A DNA stretch of 20,275 nucleotides from Ramicandelaber brevisporus. Taxonomy: Eukaryota; Kickxellomycota; Ramicandelaberales; Ramicandelaberaceae. How positions within the stretch are numbered: position 1 is the first letter of the stretch; each line of letters begins with the position of its first letter. The notes under the pieces were generated by a model that had not been told where the DNA came from, did not search any database, and saw only the letters and a program-made list of their open reading frames with translations. The stretch is from positions 19,218 to 39,492 of the forward strand of contig MU602667.1 in assembly GCA_025201865.1 (NCBI GenBank), given 5' to 3'. Positions 1 through 7,578 of this stretch are shown one piece after another. Position numbers and translations under genes: made by a program.

Positions 1-1791
1 TTTGACGGAATGGCAAACGACACTGTTGCTGGTCTGAACGCCGCTGGCTGCTGAACAATCACGCCTGGCGGCAATCCGGTGTTGCCGCTGCTGCTGCCAC
101 TGCTGTTGTCGCTGCGGGTTGATGTCGCAAAGGTTGGTGGAAGCGGAAGGAAGTTGCTCGAGTTGTTGATGGCGCTGCTGTTGCTGTTGCTGATGGCATT
201 GCGCTGATCAGGCAGCTCCGGACTGGACATGTTCGGCGAGCTGGTGCTGATGCTGCGCGCTCGCGAGCGAGAGCGTGAGGTTGCGCCAAATGTCAGGAAG
301 TCGAGAACGCGAGTCATTGTCGGCGATGCTGTGGCGCTGAGATTGCCCGACGAGGCGCGACGAGTCGGTGTATTCTGCAATGACTGCGAGACTGACTGCC
401 GAACACCAAGGCTCGCAATGTCGCCTGATGGAGATGGATACGGCTGTGATTGCATCTGCGGCTGTGATTGTGGCTGTGGAATGGTGTGCAGTGAATACGA
501 TGGCGTCGCCTGCTGTGCCAGCATTGCCTCGTGCATCCGTTTTGCTCGCTGCGCTGCATCCTGCTGTGTTTCTCCCAGATACCGGCGCGGCCGAACTGTG
601 AACGGCACAACGCCGCTGCTGGCTTCTGCGGCGTGTTGATGCGACTGTTGCGACTGCTGCGATTGCTGCGACTGCAGAGGAAGCCTTGCACTGCCACGGA
701 TTGGAGCTGGAATGAACCGGATGGGAATGTACGAGTGGTTCTGCATCCACGCAATGATGCTCATCCGATCGCCCAGGAACACGTACCACGGCTTGTTGTC
801 CTCGTCGAGCTCGATCTTGTTCTTGAACCGGTCGTTGATGAATGTCACCGTTGTGTCCGGCATGCAGATGAACGACTTTTGATTTGGCCGCACTGTTGGA
901 GTGTAGCAAGTTAACAATCAAACAATCAAGCAAGCAAGCAAACAAGCAAATAATCGAGATGTCAGTTCAGTGTCAATTAGGTGTCAGTCAGATGCACATC
1001 GAAGAGTCGGAGAACGGTCGGGGATGTGCAAGTCACCATCTCCCAGTCAGAATGGCCCAGCATCGGGGAATGAAAAAGCACACGTTGGGCCGATTGAGAG
1101 CAGACAGGCGAAGCGAGGCGAAGCGACGATTGAGCTGATGCCAACTCCGACGTAGAATGCAATGTTGCTACTGTCGCTGCCAAGTCTGCTCACGCGCTGA
1201 CGCTCTCGCTGCCTCGCTGACTCGCGGCCGCGGGACAGACAGTGGCTGGCTGACTGACAAAGCGGCTGTCAGTCGAAGTGTGAATGGCAACATACCTGCA
1301 AGGAAACCCATGAGTGGCTCGCCGTTCTGACTGCCGCTGCTGGCACCACTTCCGGTGATGCCTGCGCCGCTTGAGCTGCCGCCGCCTTTTGCGCGGAAGC
1401 GCTGGGTGTACTGAAACGCGACCATACTGGCGTCCGGTGTGGCAGGAGCGGTGGAAGCGGTCGAACTGGCCGAGGTGGTTGAGCTGGTTGAGCTGTTTGG
1501 AACAGAAGAAAGTGAAGATGAGGAAGGAGTTGAGATGAGAGTAAGCGCTGAAGCGGGTTGGGGTGGAAACAACAGCGACCAGAGTCTCCCACACACTGAC
1601 TGCGAAAGAGTTTGTTGCTGTTGTGGTTGTCGCCGCTGGTGGTGTTGTTGTTGTTGCCGCTGGTGTTGCTGTTCTGGTTGTGCGCTTTGTGCGTTTGAAG
1701 AAAGCGAGTTTGGGAGAGTCTTGTGCAAGGAAGCGGGTGAAAAAATGGGCGATGTTCTCCGGCAAGGAGTGATTGGATTCGTGCCACACAT
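1..1791 (-). CDS. Spliced gene of unknown function, Q/S-rich (3' end outside window)
   Basis: I do not recognise the family. Exon 1 is 1791-1296 and exon 2 is 892 to beyond the left edge. The GT-AG intron between them joins in phase (GCA G / TG CGG), giving the junction ...GFLA-VRPNQKSFICMPD. The ATG at 1791 is the first one below a TATA-like site at 1979-1985. A later in-frame ATG lies at 1425. At least 462 residues are visible. The N-terminal part is Gln- and Ser/Thr-rich low complexity. The junction lies in the only region that looks globular: it starts around MVAFQYTQRFRAKGG and continues through TVTFINDRF, NKPWYVFLGDRM and YIPIRFIP. After that the protein becomes Gln/Ser-rich again with an RSRSRAR patch. 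The exon 2 reading frame stays open for all 892 bases, which supports it as coding. Function cannot be inferred. The exact start is the least certain part. Confidence 0.6.
893..1295 (-). other. Intron of the Q/S-rich unknown gene
   Basis: This is a 403-base GT-AG intron read on the minus strand. The donor is G/GTATGTT. The acceptor is ...CTACACTCCAACAG, preceded by a TTAAC branch-like motif. Splicing restores one continuous frame between two otherwise separate open stretches. It is longer than typical yeast or ascomycete introns. Confidence 0.65.
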
Positions 1792-1978
1792 TTTGCACAG
1801 AGATTCGCGTGAAATTGTATCCCAATTGGACAGGCGATGTTCTGTGCTCGAATGCTGCTGGAAGGTTCGGGCTGTGGTGATGATGGAGGAGGATGACAAA
1901 CACACAAATCTGGCTTGGCACAGGTGGATGTAGGGGGAGAGGAGCAGGGACGCTGCGGACGGCTTGCTGGCAGATTCA

Positions 1979-1985
1979 CCTTATA
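1979..1985 (-). promoter_or_regulatory. TATA-like box of the Q/S-rich unknown gene
   Basis: TATAAGG, within TATTATAAGG, on the minus strand about 190 bases upstream of the first in-frame ATG at 1791. This is a motif match only, with no transcript evidence. Confidence 0.35.
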
Positions 1986-1991
1986 ATAATG

Positions 1992-2740
1992 AAGTGAGAT
2001 GGAGGGAGGTGTACAAACATCTTGGTGGAACATCGTCGCCTTCCATCACTGCAGGGACAGCTTCGTCTGCTCGAGCCATCCGGTCCGGCCGTGTTGAGGA
2101 CAGACTGCGCACACTCACATGCAGTCAGACCGGATGGCGGCCACCGCAAGAGGGATGTCAGCAGAGAGTGGAGAGCAGAGAGTTGATAGTAGAGAACAGA
2201 GTAGAGAGTGAAACGGCGTGCCGCCAATCACACGCGGCTTGACATCATCTAGCATCCGCTCCGATGAACAGCCTCTTCCAGCATGGAGCATCGTCCAGCA
2301 TGGAACATCATCTAGCGCGGAAAAGCAACAGTCACGGAGTAGTTTGATGAGGCTGTAGCACTGACACTTGAGTGGTTGTGTTCTGATGTGGCGGTCGCAT
2401 TCTGTTTAAGGAAAGCTGGAATATTCAAAACACAGTTATTTATGGCATGCATGTGGTGTTTGTACTACTGCTACTGCTACTGCTACTGCTACTACTGCCA
2501 CAAGTGTTCTGGATGAGCAGATTCTTCATCTTGTACTCTTTCAGAGAGTCAAATGATGTCATTCCAATATCGACACTTGCCAGAAATAAGGAATGATTTG
2601 CTGATGAGCGATCGCGATCGCGATCCACATAGATAAGACATTTTTTAAAAAGAAAAAAAGAGTAAAGAGTAAAGTTCGCTAATGTTTTTTGTTATTGTTT
2701 ACGAGTATAGAAATAAAGAGTAGAATGTGCTTAAAATCAT
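1992..2740. other. Intergenic stretch without a supported gene
   Basis: It holds a purine-rich run of agaga/gagtg words (about 2160-2215), short degenerate repeats of the words catcatctagc and tccagcatggagcat (about 2243-2316), a CTACTG microsatellite (2463-2502) and a GCGATC-type 6-bp repeat (about 2607-2625). A 62-codon minus-strand open frame at 2440-2628 begins with GTG and ends in serine repeats. I do not accept it as a gene. The part nearest 2740 is probably the 3' flank of the membrane-protein gene. Confidence 0.5.
2463..2502. repeat. CTACTG/TACTGC microsatellite
   Basis: About six copies of a 6-bp unit, imperfect at both ends. It lies outside any supported gene. Confidence 0.8.
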
Positions 2741-3358
2741 TTAATGAGATTCAACAGCAATGCCAGCATATCCAACATCCTTAAGCGGCACCGTAATCCA
2801 ATGCTGATCACCAATATGGTAGACTCTCACCTGGTGAATATCCTCATGCATCTTCTCAATGATCGCCTTGCCCAGCATTGTGTGCTCCGCATGATGGTCG
2901 TCAGCAAAGTCATCAAGCGACTCCACACCATGTACCGACTCATGCTTCAATGCTGGGAACTTGCTGGCTGCCAATTGCACAAATTTGTCTGCAGATTCTG
3001 GTGGATGCTCTGGATGAATGCCCAAGTCAGAGTGCTCAATTTCGCGCTCAATGAAGTAGAATGGATGTGGGTTGACGAGGTGGTGAGAAGAGCCCATGGC
3101 GTTTGGATCGTGAGCGAGCTGGACGAGATGGTCGGCGAATTCAGTGGCTTCCTTGATTTGGGCCTGCTCGAGAGCACGATGGAGGGATTCAGAGTACTCA
3201 CCGCTGTCGGCTGGATGGTGCAGGACATTGTGGGAGAAGAGGCTTGCAATCAGCCAGATACCGAGGCCCAAGATGGTGAGAGCACCGCAGATGAGCACAG
3301 CCGGACGAACACGCTGGTTTCTTCGCTTGGCGTACTTGTTGTCGAAATCGTCAAACAT
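2741..3358 (-). CDS. Small single-pass membrane protein, unknown family
   Basis: The gene encodes 205 residues that I cannot assign to a family. The N-terminus is charged (MFDDFDNKYAKRRNQRVRP) and is followed by one hydrophobic segment at about residues 19-41 (AVLICGALTILGLGIWLIA). The basic residues before the segment suggest type II topology with the N-terminus in the cytosol. The remaining 160 or so residues would be lumenal or extracellular. They are rich in His, Glu and Asp and contain no cysteine after the membrane segment. I chose the ATG at 3358 because the longer in-frame extension starts in a stretch ending ATTTCTTTCAG, which looks like the 3' end of a 5'-UTR intron (AG at 3400-3401). 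The gene is divergent from the Aurora kinase, with 344 bases between starts. Confidence 0.75.
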   Translation of the reverse strand: MFDDFDNKYAKRRNQRVRPAVLICGALTILGLGIWLIASLFSHNVLHHPADSGEYSESLHRALEQAQIKEATEFADHLVQLAHDPNAMGSSHHLVNPHPFYFIEREIEHSDLGIHPEHPPESADKFVQLAASKFPALKHESVHGVESLDDFADDHHAEHTMLGKAIIEKMHEDIHQVRVYHIGDQHWITVPLKDVGYAGIAVESH

Positions 3359-3702
3359 CTCTGTTGTTGCTATTCCTGCTGTTCCTGTTGCTGCTGTTAC
3401 TGAAAGAAATCTAATGAAGGTAAAAAGCAAGGTGAAGAAAAGAAAGCAAAGGCAGAGAGCTCTACGTGTCAGTCTGGAAGGAGTGTGGCCTGTTTGCAAA
3501 CTCGAGAAGTAATTTTAGAGAGAGAGAGCGAGAGAGGGAGAGAGTGGCCGTGACCTCGGCCTCAGGTTGAATGCTTGGTCTGGGGAACTCTGGGTCAATA
3601 CACCCGAACTCTCAAGCAAAACAACAACAAAACAAGAAGCCCGGAAACCCAAAACAAACAATCGCGTTGCAAAAACTCTGTGCTTGCTTTGGTTTTAGCG
3701 AG
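3359..3702. promoter_or_regulatory. Divergent promoter region between membrane protein and Aurora kinase
   Basis: This 344-base gap separates two outward-facing genes. It contains a GA-rich run (3516-3544) and possible 3' splice sites in both 5'-UTRs (minus-strand AG at 3400-3401; plus-strand TTTTAG at 3693-3698). No clear TATA box was seen. Confidence 0.4.
3516..3544. repeat. Imperfect (GA)n tract
   Basis: Repeated AG dinucleotides with single interruptions, in the divergent promoter. Confidence 0.8.
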
Positions 3703-3734
3703 ATGGCATATAGACAGCCTCCTCCATACAATAG

Positions 3735-3765
<31 letters not shown>

Positions 3766-4970
3766 AACAACAACAATATTAATAACAGTAACAGCAAAGC
3801 TGGAATTGTTGGTGGACAGACGAGACTGAATCCATTTACAAAGAAGCCTCTCCCGCCTGACATCCCAGCTACAGCTCCAAAGTACATCCAAGATGCCATA
3901 GATAGACAGAGAATCGCATTGTATCATCAGCGCAGCCAGCAAAAGCAGCAATCACAGCAGCAATCACAGCAGCATCCTGAGCAATCTCAAAGTACTGCAC
4001 AGCAGAAACAGAAACAGAAATGGTCAATAGTTGATTTTGATTTTGGCCGTGCCCTTGGCAAAGGTCGGTTTGGCCGCGTCTTCTTAGCTCGCGAAAAGAA
4101 GTCTCGTTTTGTTCTTGCCATCTGCAAACCTTATCTGTTGAGGCGCTCTAGCTGTGGTATGGACAAAGCCTAAAGTGAGGGTTGTCTTTTCTTTTAAAAT
4201 ATTGTGTGTTGCTTATCCTGAATCTATTTCCGTTGTTCCGCTAAAACCCACTCCGTGGAGGTGCCTCACACATCAAAGTCCTGTATAAACGTGAATTGAT
4301 TAAAGATGGTCTTCACAAACAATTACGACGCGAAATTGACATCCACTCCAATCTCTGCCATCCAAACATTGCACGGCTATACAATTACTATGACGACGAT
4401 AAACACATTTATCTCATGATGGAGTATGCAGCATTTGGCGAATTGTACAAAATATTACGCCGAGAGCACTGCTTTAGCGAAGAGCGATCCGCCCGTTATA
4501 CATTCCAGCTGGCAAGTGCATTGCATTTTATGCATTCCAAAAATATAATCCATCGCGATCTAAAGCCCGAAAACGTATTGGTCGCATTGGACGATCGATT
4601 AATGATTAGTGACTTTGGATGGTCAGTGTATACACCGCGTTCAAAGAGAAAGACAATCTGTGGAACTCCAGACTACTTGGCACCACAAATTTTGGAAAAG
4701 AGTGAATATGATCACAATGTGGATATATGGGCACTTGGTGTGATGCTGTTTGAGTTTTTATTTGGATATCCACCTTTTGAAGAAGAGTCGCTGGATGTAA
4801 CTTATGCGAGAATTAAAAAGGTTGACTTGAATGTACCCAAGTATATATCGGACGATGTTAGCGGATTAATTAAAGCGCTGCTCAAGTATAATCCACAGGC
4901 GAGAATGCCACTAGCTCAAGTATTGAAGCACCCGTGGATTGCAAAATATAACTCTACATCGTCTCACTGA
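3703..4970 (+). CDS. Aurora-type serine/threonine kinase, interrupted near the catalytic lysine
   Basis: Aurora kinases drive chromosome segregation and cytokinesis. Two coding segments, 3703-4122 and 4275-4970, give 371 residues when joined at the position family homology demands. The N-terminal tail has an Asn run and Gln-rich stretches. The kinase domain starts near residue 105. It shows the glycine loop G119-K-G-R-F-G124, A139-I-K141 with the lysine as first residue of segment 2, alpha-C E160, HRDLKPEN (233-240) and DFGWSV (253-258; Trp after DFG is an Aurora trait). It also has an activation loop KTICGT with T267 in the activating position, then DIWALGVML. The APE motif reads APQ (276-278). 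The two segments are separated by 152 bases without GT-AG ends at the homology breakpoints. A phase-compatible GT-AG intron (4157-4260) exists but would insert about 16 residues beside the catalytic lysine. An in-frame ATG at 3571 is an alternative start. Aurora assignment is strong; exon structure is uncertain. Confidence 0.9.
3731..3780 (+). repeat. (AAC)n trinucleotide repeat coding for poly-Asn
   Basis: Runs of AAC with a few AAT codons encode an Asn run near the N-terminus of the Aurora kinase. It is likely length-variable. Confidence 0.9.
4123..4274 (+). other. 152-base non-consensus intervening sequence in the Aurora gene
   Basis: Family homology puts the left edge after the ATC codon at 4120-4122 and the right edge before AAA at 4275. 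Each side carries the same four bases, CATC (4119-4122 and 4271-4274), so the exact cut can slide over five positions. One of these gives AT...AC ends (4120-4271), but the 5' end does not match the U12 donor consensus. None gives GT...AG. The length is not a multiple of three and an in-frame TAA follows at 4171, so it must be removed. Nested inside is a canonical alternative: GTATGG at 4157 to CTAAAAC...GGAG at 4260, also in phase. Confidence 0.55.
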
Positions 4971-5079
4971 AATTGCGTTCATTATTCTTTTTTTATCATG
5001 TCATGCCATGTCTTGTTTTGTACTTTATACTATTAACTTTTACTATTGTTGTTTTTTTTTTAAAGAGAAGAAGATGCTA

Positions 5080-6216
5080 TTAGAGACGGTCGAATATTGG
5101 AGTGATAGAACGACGCTCAAAGAAGGATTGCTGTTCTCGCTTGACAATATGTGCCGGTGCATGTTCATGGCTAATGGCCATTGATGTGAATCTTGCACGC
5201 AAGTCATCTCCGTTCTTGCCTTTGCCATTCGATGCAAATCTCAGCAATGAACTTTGGCTGGGATCCTCGCGGCCGCGCTTCTTGCTCGTGTCTTCCAAAT
5301 CACTCATCCATACACCTTTGGCGCCTTTGTCCACAACCAAATTCTCGCATGTTGACCAGCTGAAGCGAACAACCTGCGGGAATCCAAACACCGGATCAAA
5401 CGTGCTTTTCAACCATCTCACAGTTTGTTCATCAGATGGATACCCACATCCCCACTGTTTGCTCCATTCCCGACCTTCAGCAAACTGCCACGAATGCAAC
5501 ACTTGGTCACGAACCACCTTTGCAACAATACTCGCTGCCGCAACAACTGGGAACTGAGACTCGGCCTTGGCGCGAACAGTGACTTTAATGGTTGGGAAAA
5601 GACCGGACAGCTTGTTCTCATAAGAAACAGCCGGGCCAACAGTGTCGACATAGAGCTCCGAGACTTGGTAGCCGCGTGCCAATACACCGCGAATCAGTGA
5701 AATGGTTGTATCATGGGCAAGTTGATTGAGGTTGTACTTGTCCTCTCGCAACATTGATGCCGAGATATCGCGCGGTGACAGCACGGTAGCCGCCCAGCCC
5801 ACATCATCCGATACCAATCGGGCCTTTTGTTTCCCATTACTTGAATCAGTTTCGCGATAGTCGTTCAGCTTTGTAAAGAGAGCTTCACGCTGACTCTCAG
5901 AGAGCGCTTTCGAATCGGCAAATCCGAGCGTCCCTAGCGTGCTGCGGTAGGATTCACGGCACAAGACGATGCCGTACACCATTGGACCAAGAACTGGGCC
6001 ACGGCCAGCTTCATCAACGCCGAGAATGAATGGAGAGTCTGGTACTGTATGACCAGTGCTTTCATATTCTGTGGACAAGTCCTCAGTGCTGGCGCTGTTT
6101 GAAGTAGGCGTCGAAGTTGCGGGACATGGCGACACGAATGTGAACGAGTGCACCAGTGGCTTGTCCAGCGGGAACTTGAGTCTGACAAGGCTAGGGTGGT
6201 GCTTGTGTTCGCTCAT
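5080..6216 (-). CDS. RNASEH2A: Ribonuclease H2 catalytic subunit A
   Basis: RNase H2 cuts the RNA strand of RNA-DNA hybrids and removes single ribonucleotides misincorporated in nuclear DNA. Subunit A is the catalytic chain. The 378-residue intronless frame has the type 2 RNase H core: DEAGRGPVLGPMVYG with D68 and E69, ADSKALSE (D101), ELYVDTVGP with D191, and KAESQFPVVAAASIVAKVVRD ending in D237. Together D68, E69, D191 and D237 form the expected metal-binding quartet, and GR71-G plus the YVDTVG tyrosine fit the ribonucleotide-recognising centre. About 60 N-terminal residues precede the core and include a Ser/Thr-rich spacer. The C-terminal tail after about residue 300 is charged, includes an SKKRGRED patch that could act as a nuclear signal, and ends in an aromatic QQSFFERR stretch. 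The gene converges on the Aurora kinase with 109 bases between stops. Confidence 0.95.
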   Translation of the reverse strand: MSEHKHHPSLVRLKFPLDKPLVHSFTFVSPCPATSTPTSNSASTEDLSTEYESTGHTVPDSPFILGVDEAGRGPVLGPMVYGIVLCRESYRSTLGTLGFADSKALSESQREALFTKLNDYRETDSSNGKQKARLVSDDVGWAATVLSPRDISASMLREDKYNLNQLAHDTTISLIRGVLARGYQVSELYVDTVGPAVSYENKLSGLFPTIKVTVRAKAESQFPVVAAASIVAKVVRDQVLHSWQFAEGREWSKQWGCGYPSDEQTVRWLKSTFDPVFGFPQVVRFSWSTCENLVVDKGAKGVWMSDLEDTSKKRGREDPSQSSLLRFASNGKGKNGDDLRARFTSMAISHEHAPAHIVKREQQSFFERRSITPIFDRL

Positions 6217-6275
6217 CGCCGATCTTGCAAGTTATATTATTTGCGTTTGTTTTTGTTTTACTTTTTGTGCCGAGT

Positions 6276-6304
6276 AAACAAACAAACAAACAAACAAACA
6301 AACA
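6276..6304. repeat. (AAAC)n microsatellite
   Basis: About seven perfect tetranucleotide copies, 60 bases upstream of the RNASEH2A start codon. Confidence 0.9.
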
Positions 6305-6395
6305 CACCAACATGTGCAGATTATAGAAATACTTGGTGAATAACACTTTTGAGATACACAATGATCACCCTGCAACAAAAGAACCAGTTCGTCGA

Positions 6396-6631
6396 ATGCT
6401 GTGTGCAAGTTTCTTGAGCACACTATTAAGTTTATTATTAAATCCAAGCACAAGGTAACTTAGTATGCTAGCTCGGTTGCTACATTACCCGGTGTTTGAT
6501 ACAAAGAATTCTTTTTTCTTTTACAGAGCATTGATTTGGGTAGAAGTCACGCGTTTGACCTACGTCTCTCGCACATGTCGTTCAATATTGCAAAATGTGC
6601 TTCAACTTGCTCGTGCGCACACCTGTTAGAC
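6396..6631 (+). CDS. Doubtful small spliced ORF
   Basis: Two open stretches join in phase across a plausible 72-base intron (6455-6526; donor AAG/GTAACT, acceptor CTTTTTTCTTTTACAG). From the ATG at 6396 this gives 53 residues, beginning MLCASFLSTLLSLLLNP and ending QLARAHTC, with a hydrophobic N-terminal half. The frame is also open upstream as far as a TAG at 6324. Against it: an out-of-frame ATG at 6361 comes first, the donor is unlike the GTATGT donors elsewhere in the window, and open frames this short are common by chance. Confidence 0.15.
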
Positions 6632-6743
6632 TGGACAACACTTGAACGCATGTCAATTTTCGCCTTTCTGTTCCCTTGACAGTAAAAAAAAAAGCTAACA
6701 CTACAAGACTAACAGTAGGTACCCAGACTGGTTATGTTGCAAC

Positions 6744-6744
<1 letters not shown>

Positions 6745-6775
<31 letters not shown>
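6745..6775. repeat. (GTT)n microsatellite
   Basis: About ten GTT copies in non-coding sequence. Confidence 0.9.
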
Positions 6776-6776
<1 letters not shown>

Positions 6777-7099
6777 GTGAGTGTAATTAACGAAAAGTAG
6801 CATCAATAGACCCGTATTGACCTGCACATCCACTTGCACACACACTGATGACATTCGAGGGAGAAAAAAGAAGATAGTCGGAAAAAAAATAACACGAGAG
6901 TGAATGACACTGTGATGCAAGAAACTGGAACAGAAGAACCGACGTAACAACAAAGAAACAGAAAAATTGAGACGCTCATTATGTGTTGTTAGTGTTGTGT
7001 CGTGGACTTTCAGTATTTTTACTTTTTGCTTGTTGGTTTCGCTTCTGGATTCGGTTCTATTGTCTCTCGTCCTTTGGCTTTCTTTGTGTTCAGAAAGGG

Positions 7100-7106
7100 T
7101 ATAAAT
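7100..7106 (+). promoter_or_regulatory. TATA box of the Gly/Tyr-rich small-protein gene
   Basis: TATAAAT in the context AAGGGTATAAATTGG. It is followed by a pyrimidine-rich, C-rich leader, and the first ATG lies 166 bases downstream at 7272. This makes the short ORF a likely real transcript and argues against the longer in-frame extension that reaches upstream of the box. Confidence 0.6.
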
Positions 7107-7271
7107 TGGAGACCAATTCCCCCCTCTATCCTCACCCAACAACTCGACTTGGAATTCAAGCTCAAGCTCAATAACAACACATATCCACATCCTCTCCAGC
7201 ACAGTTCACATACTCAAACTCAGACCTACTTTCATATCGACTTGGTGACAACCACCGCATATCAAGTAACC

Positions 7272-7439
7272 ATGTTCAACCCATCGTCCGGCAAAGGAAG
7301 TACCTCTCCGTCAAGCTACAACGCATACTACTCCTATGGAGGCTATGGTGGCTACAATGGCTATGGAAGTGCTTATCATCCCCCTAAGCATTATCCATTG
7401 CAGTCCATCAGTGACTCTGGCTCCGTCCTTGGTCTCTAA
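7272..7439 (+). CDS. 55-residue Gly/Tyr/Ser-rich small protein
   Basis: No family is recognised. The peptide starts MFNPSSGKGSTSP and contains a YSYGGYGGYNGYGSAY block. It ends in a Pro/His/Ser segment closing SDSGSVLGL. There is no signal peptide or membrane segment. Alternating Gly and Tyr resembles low-complexity or structural sequences of the kind found in cell-wall proteins, RNA-binding tails or condensate-forming proteins, but composition alone decides nothing. It is accepted because a TATA box sits 166 bases upstream and the ATG has a good context (AACCATG). An AATAAA also lies 118 bases after the stop. It converges on coatomer zeta with 139 bases between stops. Confidence 0.6.
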   Translation: MFNPSSGKGSTSPSSYNAYYSYGGYGGYNGYGSAYHPPKHYPLQSISDSGSVLGL

Positions 7440-7556
7440 GCATTAGTATCTTTCATTCTTTTTCATTCTCAATCCATTCTTAAGCAACTGCACAAGTTCT
7501 CATTGCTCATTCCTTTCTCTTTCTCTTTCTCTTTTTAAATTAACTTATAAAATAAT

Positions 7557-7562
7557 AATAAA
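7557..7562 (+). terminator. Probable polyadenylation signal
   Basis: AATAAA in an AT-rich stretch 118 bases after the stop of the Gly/Tyr-rich gene and just before the convergent coatomer zeta stop. Confidence 0.45.
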
Positions 7563-7578
7563 TTGAAGAAGAAGATGC

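Larger units (their letters stand above)
6217..7099. other. Intergenic region, mostly non-coding
   Basis: The region contains the upstream flank of RNASEH2A, an (AAAC)n tract (6276-6304), a (GTT)n tract (6745-6775) and the promoter approach to the Gly/Tyr-rich gene. One weak candidate for a short spliced gene lies at 6396-6631 and is listed separately. No tRNA-like or other RNA gene was recognised. Confidence 0.5.

Noticed and set aside
208-945. 245-codon minus-strand open frame overlapping the Q/S-rich gene
   Set aside because: It is an out-of-frame reading of the Gln-rich exon 2. The frame beginning VRPNQKSFIC joins exon 1 in phase and runs open to the window edge.
2607-2625. GCGATCGC-type palindromes as cyanobacterial HIP1 sites or an origin
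   Set aside because: They are only a short 6-bp tandem repeat in a eukaryotic intergenic region.
2440-2628. 62-codon minus-strand frame with a serine run
   Set aside because: It begins with GTG, has no acceptor signal in front and mostly reads a microsatellite. No homology is seen.
5119-5145. PCNA-binding (PIP) box in the RNASEH2A tail (QQSFFERR)
   Set aside because: The spacing does not fit Q-x-x-h-x-x-F-F: the residue six before the first Phe is Lys, and in characterised RNase H2 complexes the PIP box is on subunit B.
6732-7202. 156-codon minus-strand open frame
   Set aside because: Its C-terminus is only the translated (GTT)n tract (poly-Thr), and it lies across the TATA promoter of the Gly/Tyr-rich gene.
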